From CAMLHP01 sp035707845 (GTDB lineage Bacteria; Gemmatimonadota; Gemmatimonadetes; Gemmatimonadales; GWC2-71-9), in NCBI GenBank assembly GCA_035707845.1, contig DASSTP010000172.1:1-16525 (forward strand): a stretch of 16,525 nt of DNA, read 5' to 3'. The position numbers and the translations under genes were made by a program. This document shows, piece after piece, positions 12,686 to 16,525 of the stretch. Within the stretch, counting starts at the first letter, position 1. The number at the start of each line of letters is the position of its first letter. Below the pieces are notes generated by a model. That model did not search any database. It was not told the origin of the DNA and saw only the letters and a list, made by a program, of their open reading frames with translations.

Positions 12686-13980
12686 TCCGCGCATGCCTCG
12701 AGCAGCGCGCGCGCCTTGGCGATCGTCTCGTCATATTCCGCTGCGGGATCTGAATCGAGCACCACCCCGCCGCCGGCGTGGATGTGCGCCACGCCATCGC
12801 GCCGGGTCAGGGTCCGGATGGCCACGCTCAGCTCCATGCTCCCGTCCCAGCCGATGTAGCCAATTGCTCCGCAGTAGACGCCGCGCGACACTGGCTCCAG
12901 CTCCCGGATGATCTCCATGGCGCGCACCTTGGGCGCGCCGGTGATCGAGCCCGCCGGCAGCGTCGCCGCCAGCAGGTCAATCACATCATGCCCCGGTGCG
13001 AGCCGCGCAGTGACGGTGGAAACCAGATGATGCACGGTGGGATGCGACTCGAGGGCGCAGAGCGCTGGCACCTTGACGGTGCCCGGCTGGGCCACGCGCG
13101 AGAGATCGTTGCGCATCAGGTCCACGATCATCACGTTCTCCGCCCGGTCCTTGGCACTTGCCACCAGCTCGGCCGCAAGCTGCGCATCCACCTCCGGCGT
13201 TCCACCGCGCGAACGAGTCCCCTTGATGGGCCGAGTCTCGATGGCACCGTCGTCGAGTGAGAGGAACAGCTCGGGCGAGATGCTCAGCACGTCATGATCG
13301 CCGCACTCGAAGCAGGCCGAAAATGGCGCCGCGCTCCGTGCCTGCAGGCGCCGGTACAGCTCGAGCGTAGCCCGCGCGGATGGCACGCTGAAGCGCTGCG
13401 AGAGATTCACCTGGAACACGTCGCCGGCCAGGATGTAATCGCGGATGCGCTGGACGTGGGCTTCGTAGGTGGGGCGAGGGACGAGGGATGACGGTGGAGC
13501 GCTGAGTGCTGAGCGCTCAGCGCTGAGCACTTGTCCCTCGTCCCTCGTCTCTCGTCCCTCTACCACCCAGCATTCCCCCGTCACCCGGTCCCACGCCATC
13601 ACCCGGTCGTACAAGCCCATCAGCACGCCGGGAGCGTCGGCGCCGGTGTCGACGCCTTCCAGTGACGCACCCAACTCATAGGTGAGATAGCCCGCGAGGC
13701 CGCCCTGGAAGGGCGGAAGACCAGGAATGCGCTCGCGATGATAATCGCTGAGCACGGTGCGGAGCTCATCGAGCGCCCGCGGCTGCGCCGGCGTTCGCAC
13801 CACCTGCACCGGGTCTGCCATGACGTACGTGTAGCGCGAATGAGCGGTGAGCGGTCCCGCACTTTCGAGCAGCAGTGGATAGGGCAGATGGCGAACCGCT
13901 CCGAACGCCGTGAGCGGGTCCGGAGCGGGATCGAGCCGGGTTACCGACGGTGCGGCTATGGAGACTCCGCCTTGACCCAC
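12682..13980 (-). CDS. pabB: Aminodeoxychorismate synthase component I, with repeat-derived insert
   Basis: The product has 432 residues and converts chorismate plus ammonia to 4-amino-4-deoxychorismate for p-aminobenzoate and folate. The chorismate-binding domain (about 171-432) has the signature P-I-K-G-T-R (251-256). K253 is the lysine that marks PabB; TrpE has Ala there. M-I-V-D-L-M-R-N-D-L, G-S-I-T-G-A-P-K and H-A-G-G-G-V-V are also present. Residues 1-140 form the N-terminal half. Between them, residues about 141-170 are encoded by heptad element 7, read in frame as a low-complexity linker. The start is GTG at 13980, overlapping the upstream dehydratase stop by about 25 bases; no closer start exists. 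The stop overlaps the pabA ATG. Confidence 0.92.
   Translation of the reverse strand: MGQGGVSIAAPSVTRLDPAPDPLTAFGAVRHLPYPLLLESAGPLTAHSRYTYVMADPVQVVRTPAQPRALDELRTVLSDYHRERIPGLPPFQGGLAGYLTYELGASLEGVDTGADAPGVLMGLYDRVMAWDRVTGECWVVEGRETRDEGQVLSAERSALSAPPSSLVPRPTYEAHVQRIRDYILAGDVFQVNLSQRFSVPSARATLELYRRLQARSAAPFSACFECGDHDVLSISPELFLSLDDGAIETRPIKGTRSRGGTPEVDAQLAAELVASAKDRAENVMIVDLMRNDLSRVAQPGTVKVPALCALESHPTVHHLVSTVTARLAPGHDVIDLLAATLPAGSITGAPKVRAMEIIRELEPVSRGVYCGAIGYIGWDGSMELSVAIRTLTRRDGVAHIHAGGGVVLDSDPAAEYDETIAKARALLEACAE
13474..13557. repeat. Heptad-register element 7, inside pabB
   Basis: Twelve 7-bp units (84 bp) in unbroken register. An outer pair, GCGAGGG/ACGAGGG on the left and CTCGTCC/CTCGTCT on the right, flanks an inner set of CTGAGTG, CTGAGCG, CTCAGCG and CTGAGCA. 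The inner set contains the perfect palindrome GCTGAGC-GCTCAGC (13508-13521). Twelve units is a multiple of three bases, so the pabB frame is kept. The frame used has no stop. The outer units match those in element 4 and the inner ones those in elements 5 and 8. Confidence 0.9.
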
Positions 13981-14309
13981 TGCTTCGAGGTGCCGGAGAG
14001 CGCACCGCCCGTGGGCCGCCAGAGCGCGTTGGACTCGATGACCCTCGCGAGCTCCACGTCCTTGTCGGTGATGCCACCCGCCGAGTGACTGCTCAGGCGC
14101 ACCTCCACCTTGCCCCAGCTCACGGCGAGGTCAGGATGGTGGTCCGCCGCCTCGGCGAAGAAGCCGATCATGTTGACCAGCATGAGCGTGGTGGGCCATC
14201 CATCAGTGGCATACACCCGCCGGATGGTGCCGCCGTCTTCATTCCAGCCCTTCAGGTCCTTCATGCGCTCGGCGAGTGCCGAGCCGGTATAGGTCGCTTC
14301 CCTTGGCAT
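13956..14309 (-). CDS. Pterin-4a-carbinolamine dehydratase
   Basis: The product has 117 residues, about the usual length of the PhhB/DCoH family. The signature is A-A-D-H-H-P-D-L with H57/H58 and P59, followed by W65 and then H75 in S-S-H-S-A-G-G-I-T and a conserved Asp. The enzyme dehydrates 4a-hydroxytetrahydropterin and helps recycle tetrahydrobiopterin-type cofactors; bacterial copies are also known near molybdopterin or folate genes. The ATG at 14309 has a strong AAAGGAG 4 bases upstream, which rules out the longer in-frame start. It lies 25 bp after the PTPS-like gene and overlaps the start of pabB. No aromatic amino acid hydroxylase is in the window. Confidence 0.9.
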   Translation of the reverse strand: MPREATYTGSALAERMKDLKGWNEDGGTIRRVYATDGWPTTLMLVNMIGFFAEAADHHPDLAVSWGKVEVRLSSHSAGGITDKDVELARVIESNALWRPTGGALSGTSKQWVKAESP

Positions 14310-14313
14310 GAGA

Positions 14314-14320
14314 CTCCTTT
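14314..14320 (-). promoter_or_regulatory. Ribosome binding site of the dehydratase gene
   Basis: AAAGGAG on the minus strand, 4 bases before the ATG at 14309. It is the strongest Shine-Dalgarno on the minus strand here and decides the start. Confidence 0.75.
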
Positions 14321-14334
14321 CCTCAGGGCGGCCG

Positions 14335-14826
14335 TCAGCGCCATTCCCAGAAGGCCGACTGGCCGGTGCTTTCTTCAACTTCGATCACGAGGCGGGTCAG
14401 GTCGGCGTAACCCTGCTCCGCGAGGGCCGTCTTCACCTGCAGGCCAAAGTGCTCGGCCAGGAGCTCGGCGGTGGTATTCTCGAGTTCGAGCAACACGCAA
14501 TCTGTCTCGGGGAAGACATACCGAGGCTCGCCAAAGACGGCGACATGCACCCGGCCATCCTGGGGCTCGAGGGTGAGCTTGGGATTCCTGGTGGGAAGGA
14601 GGACGCGGTGGTCCACGCTCTTCACCAGCGGCCGCAGGATCTCCTTGAGCACGCTGAAGTCCATGACCCAGCGGCACTCGGCGTCGAGCGCCCCTTCCAC
14701 CGTGACGCCAACCCGGTAATTATGGCCATGGAGCGCCTCGCACTTGTGCCCGCGCATGGTGATGAAGTGCGCCGCAGCGAAGTTGAGGTAATCCTTGGCG
14801 ACAGTGACGCGGAAGCTAGGGGCCAC
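14335..14826 (-). CDS. 6-pyruvoyltetrahydropterin synthase / QueD-like protein
   Basis: The product has 163 residues from the GTG at 14826, just before the conserved F-R-V-T-V-A-K-D-Y-L-N-F. An ATG at 14877 inside heptad element 8 is an alternative, giving 180 residues. The zinc ligands are H20, H33 and H35. The catalytic motif is C-E-A-L-H-G-H (29-35), followed by N-Y-R-V. D-F-S-V-L-K and the Asp-His pair in S-V-D-H-R-V-L-L are also present, and a late Glu lies in E-V-E-E-S-T-G. The substrate is 7,8-dihydroneopterin triphosphate. Products differ by subfamily: queuosine precursor (QueD), PTP, or 6-hydroxymethyl-dihydropterin. First gene of the pterin/pABA operon. Confidence 0.88.
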   Translation of the reverse strand: MAPSFRVTVAKDYLNFAAAHFITMRGHKCEALHGHNYRVGVTVEGALDAECRWVMDFSVLKEILRPLVKSVDHRVLLPTRNPKLTLEPQDGRVHVAVFGEPRYVFPETDCVLLELENTTAELLAEHFGLQVKTALAEQGYADLTRLVIEVEESTGQSAFWEWR

Positions 14827-14857
14827 GGTGGACAGGGTTAGATGGTTGAATTGCTGT

Positions 14858-14885
14858 GCGCTGAGCGCATAGCGCATAGCGCTTG
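14858..14885. repeat. Heptad-register element 8 (GCGCTGA/GCGCATA type)
   Basis: Four 7-bp units in register (GCGCTGA, two GCGCATA, GCGCTTG) in the divergent region between the PTPS-like gene and the cyclo-ligase gene. The two ATG triplets of its minus strand (14868-14870, 14875-14877) are potential starts in different frames. It is only 17 bases from the cyclo-ligase ATG, so it lies in the 5' leader or promoter of both genes. Confidence 0.7.
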
Positions 14886-14902
14886 CCGAAAGGTAGATCG
14901 GA

Positions 14903-15490
14903 ATGAATGAGAAATCACGCCTTCGCTCCCTCATGCTGGAGCGGCGGGACAAGGCCAACAACCGGATGGCGCACAGCGCGGCGATCGGGCGGCACGTAAC
15001 CGGCCTGGCCGAGTACGCCGAGGCCGAAACCATCGCGTGGTTCGTGGGCGTGAAGAGCGAGGTCATGACCCTGCCGATGATCGCCGATGCGCTGGCGGCG
15101 CGGCGCCGCGTGGCGCTGCCGTGGGTGAGCCCGGACGGAATCTGCCTCGCGCTCGTCGGGTCGCTCGAGGAAGTGGCGCCCGCGGCGTTCGGACTGCTCG
15201 AGCCCCGGGACGATATCCGCCAGGACATGGCGCGGCAGGTGGCGCCGGACTGGGTCGACTTCTATGTGGTACCCGGCGTGGCCTTCGACCGTGACGGCGG
15301 CCGGCTGGGGCATGGGAAGGCGTATTATGACCGCCTGCTGGCTCACGCGCGGCCGGATGCCACGCTCGCGGGGCTCTGCTTCGAGGTGCAGCTGGTGGAT
15401 CGGGTTCCGATGGCCGAGCACGATATCCCGATGACGTACGTGGTGACCGAAAAGCAGGTCTACAGAGGGAAGTGGGGCTCGCGGAAATAA
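14903..15490 (+). CDS. 5-formyltetrahydrofolate cyclo-ligase
   Basis: The product has 195 residues, a normal length for the family. It converts 5-formyl-THF to 5,10-methenyl-THF using ATP, returning a storage folate to the active pool. The main signature is P-G-V-A-F-D-R-D-G-G-R-L-G-H-G-K-A-Y-Y-D-R at 124-144. The N-terminal basic helix with L-M-L-E-R-R and the C-terminal H-D-I-P-M-T-Y-V-V-T-E (173-183) also fit. The ATG at 14903 is preceded by AAAGGT about 8 bases upstream. It is read away from the pterin/pABA operon and shares its regulatory gap, so the two units may be co-regulated. The gene symbol varies (fthC, ygfA). Confidence 0.93.
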   Translation: MNEKSRLRSLMLERRDKANNRMAHSAAIGRHVTGLAEYAEAETIAWFVGVKSEVMTLPMIADALAARRRVALPWVSPDGICLALVGSLEEVAPAAFGLLEPRDDIRQDMARQVAPDWVDFYVVPGVAFDRDGGRLGHGKAYYDRLLAHARPDATLAGLCFEVQLVDRVPMAEHDIPMTYVVTEKQVYRGKWGSRK

Positions 15491-15501
15491 CGCTTTCGGG
15501 T

Positions 15502-15507
15502 TATATT
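15502..15507 (+). promoter_or_regulatory. Possible -10 element of the 78-residue gene
   Basis: TATATT ends 8 bases before the ATG at 15516, which would place transcription start at or just before the start codon. There is no Shine-Dalgarno and no clear -35 at the right spacing. Confidence 0.35.
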
Positions 15508-15515
15508 CGGGTAGT

Positions 15516-15752
15516 ATGTCGTCAGTCAAGATTCGCACACGGAAGCTTCGCAAGCCGCCCCGTCCGCATCCGCATGTCCGCTTTCTCCGCCGGCTTCGCG
15601 CCGGTGGGCGCAGCAACATGTACGGCGCCATCCCATATCTCATGGACGCGTTCGGGCTCGATCGCGCCCAGGCCTTTCAGGCCATCTGCGATTTCCTGGA
15701 CGCGGAGAGCGGCATCCGCGCGTCCCCTGTCTCGGACAGCACCCCAATCTGA
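15516..15752 (+). CDS. Small basic protein of unknown function
   Basis: The product has 78 residues. Residues 1-33 are strongly basic and proline-containing (K-I-R-T-R-K-L-R-K-P-P-R and R-F-L-R-R-L-R). Residues 35-66 look like two amphipathic helices (Y-G-A-I-P-Y-L-M-D-A-F-G-L and A-Q-A-F-Q-A-I-C-D-F-L), ending in a short polar tail. There is no signal peptide or membrane helix. The layout would suit a nucleic-acid or ribosome contact, but I do not recognise a family. It starts 25 bp after the cyclo-ligase stop with what may be its own promoter. The composition matches its neighbours, and the antisense frame has no credible start or motif. Confidence 0.6.
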   Translation: MSSVKIRTRKLRKPPRPHPHVRFLRRLRAGGRSNMYGAIPYLMDAFGLDRAQAFQAICDFLDAESGIRASPVSDSTPI

Positions 15753-15772
15753 TCGCTTCGCAAGTATCGCTA

Positions 15773-15810
15773 CGTTAACGAGTTGCGCAATGGCATGCGG
15801 TTCGCATTGC
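15773..15810. promoter_or_regulatory. Cluster of small palindromes before the secreted protein gene
   Basis: CGTTAACG (15773-15780) and TTGCGCAA (15783-15790) are perfect 8-bp palindromes two bases apart. GCAATG (15787-15792) also pairs with CATTGC (15805-15810). They lie in the 108-bp gap before the gene at 15861 and may be operator sites or the end of the preceding transcript. Confidence 0.3.
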
Positions 15811-15860
15811 CGGGGGCGGAAGTCAGTTCGTTCCGTCTCCATATCACTGCCGAGGTTGCC

Positions 15861-16304
15861 ATGCCTCTCTCCATCTCGCGCTGGTCTGCGTTGGTCGGCG
15901 CACTCGCGTTCCTGCCCCTGCCGCTCGCCGCCCAGGTCCGGGCGGACGTGAACGTTCACATCGGTCCCCGTCCGCGACACGAGGTCGTGGTTGTTCGCCG
16001 GCCGCCCGTTCGCCGAGTCGTGGTGGCGCCGCGCGTCATCGTGGTGGATCGCATCCACGATCGCGGCCGCGGTCATCGTTCGGCCAAGTGGTGGCGGAAG
16101 CACGGCTATCGTCCCGTGACCGTCTACTACACTGCGGGGCGCTATTACGACCGCCGCTTCGACTCGCGCGACCGGGTGCATGCGGTGGTGGTGTATGAGC
16201 GGGGCGGGCGGTACTACCGGAATTGGGATGACCGGTATGATGGCCATGATCGCTACGATCGGGATCGGTACGACCGGGATTCCCGTTACGACTACGACAG
16301 GTAG
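15861..16304 (+). CDS. Secreted Arg/Tyr/Asp-rich hypothetical protein
   Basis: The product has 147 residues from the ATG at 15861, with AGG 5 bases upstream. The signal peptide (1-24) ends in P-L-A-A|Q. The mature part has a Val/Arg/Pro-rich section (V-V-V-V-R-R-P-P-V-R-R-V-V-V), then a basic part with W-W-R-K-H-G-Y, and a tail from about residue 120 made of repeated (D)-R-Y-D. Such short exported proteins with R-Y-D-R tails are common in environmental bacteria and have no defined function. It may bind metal, polysaccharide or envelope components; this is not shown by the sequence. A longer in-frame start at 15783 would bury the signal peptide and is rejected. Heptad element 9 begins 10 bases after the stop. 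Confidence 0.65.
   Translation: MPLSISRWSALVGALAFLPLPLAAQVRADVNVHIGPRPRHEVVVVRRPPVRRVVVAPRVIVVDRIHDRGRGHRSAKWWRKHGYRPVTVYYTAGRYYDRRFDSRDRVHAVVVYERGGRYYRNWDDRYDGHDRYDRDRYDRDSRYDYDR
16227..16300 (+). repeat. Imperfect repeats coding for the RYDRD tail
   Basis: Short imperfect direct repeats of the kind GATCGNTACGACCGG encode alternating Arg-Tyr-Asp-Arg-Asp. The copies are diverged, and this is a coding low-complexity tract. Confidence 0.5.
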
Positions 16305-16314
16305 TCACAAAAGC

Positions 16315-16384
16315 GGTCGCGGGTCGCGGGTCGCGAGACTCGGGTCGCGGAGCCAGCCGAACCGTGACGCGCGACCCGCGACCA
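16315..16384. repeat. Heptad-register hairpin element 9 (GGTCGCG type)
   Basis: Ten 7-bp units in register: three GGTCGCG, AGACTCG, GGTCGCG, GAGCCAG, CCGAACC, GTGACGC, GCGACCC, GCGACCA. A perfect 14-bp inverted repeat joins 16315-16328 and 16370-16383 with a 41-base loop. It follows the secreted protein gene by 10 bases and probably ends or protects its transcript. It is related to element 1. Confidence 0.85.
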
Positions 16385-16443
16385 CTTCCGTGCTTTCGTG
16401 ATTAGACACTTGTGCATGGACTTCTCCTGACGCATCGTCACGC

Positions 16444-16525
16444 ATGACACAGATGTCGAGGGTGGCGATGGGCGCAGCGGCGGTGCTTGTGGCTGCCTGC
16501 GCTGACGGTGCCTCGCACAAGTCCT
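16444..16525 (+). CDS. Lipoprotein, N-terminal fragment
   Basis: Translation from the ATG at 16444 gives 27 residues to the right edge. They form a bacterial lipoprotein signal: an n-region with Arg, a hydrophobic Ala/Val stretch and a lipobox L-V-A-A-C, with the Cys at residue 19, followed by A-D-G-A-S. In-frame ATGs at 16453 and 16468 are alternatives; the first keeps the Arg and is equally credible. No good ribosome site precedes 16444. The function is unknown because the mature protein is outside the window. There is no stop in this frame up to the edge. Confidence 0.55.
   Translation, partial: MTQMSRVAMGAAAVLVAACADGASHKS

Noticed and set aside
12682..13980. Anthranilate synthase component I (TrpE)
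   Set aside because: The signature is P-I-K-G-T with Lys, as in PabB, not P-I-A-G-T. No other trp genes are nearby.
308..16384. Insertion sequences or their remnants as source of the repeats
   Set aside because: No transposase, fixed terminal repeats or target duplications were found, and complete tracts differ in unit content.

Overview
The window is GC-rich, densely coding chromosomal DNA, and nearly every gene matches an ordinary bacterial family. Several traits recall Gemmatimonadota or a close relative: secreted proteins whose signal peptides end in A-QQ or A-Q, an OmpA protein carrying thrombospondin type 3 repeats, a lipoprotein with an (R/A)-A-D-S-I-R linker, and a Ser/Thr kinase. 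That placement is an inference without any marker gene. No rRNA, tRNA, CRISPR array, transposase or phage gene was seen.

Layout. At the left edge (1-107, minus) is the N-terminus of a Ser/Thr protein kinase. A 377-bp gene-free gap follows, then lon (plus). Convergent to lon is a minus-strand operon of three genes: a helical toroid-like protein, a TrmB-type regulator, and a degenerate Hpt/receiver/GGDEF protein. Next comes a minus-strand envelope operon: OmpA/TSP3 protein, lipoprotein, M28 peptidase. A divergent promoter region separates it from a 6-phosphofructokinase gene (plus). Convergent to that is a minus-strand pterin/folate operon read in the order PTPS/QueD-like, pterin-carbinolamine dehydratase, pabB, pabA. 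Divergent from it is 5-formyltetrahydrofolate cyclo-ligase (plus), then an orphan 78-residue protein, a secreted Arg/Tyr/Asp-rich protein, and the start of a lipoprotein at the right edge.

How the genes fit together. The pterin/folate genes form a coherent set: PabA and PabB make aminodeoxychorismate for p-aminobenzoate, the PTPS-like enzyme and dehydratase act on pterins, and the cyclo-ligase recycles 5-formyl-THF. The OmpA, lipoprotein and peptidase genes all encode exported proteins and probably share a transcript.

The most striking signal is not a gene. At nine places, almost all at gene boundaries, there are tracts built from 7-bp units. The 7-bp register is held through the whole tract, across hairpin loops and across changes of unit sequence. 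Some unit types recur at distant sites (GTCGCAG-like, GCATGGG/GCGTGAG-like, ACGAGGG-like, GCGCTGA-like). Most tracts fold into long hairpins. They supply C-terminal residues and stop codons to genes, most of a lipoprotein signal peptide, and a frame-neutral 12-unit block inside pabB. I regard these heptad-register elements as the main candidate for something undescribed.
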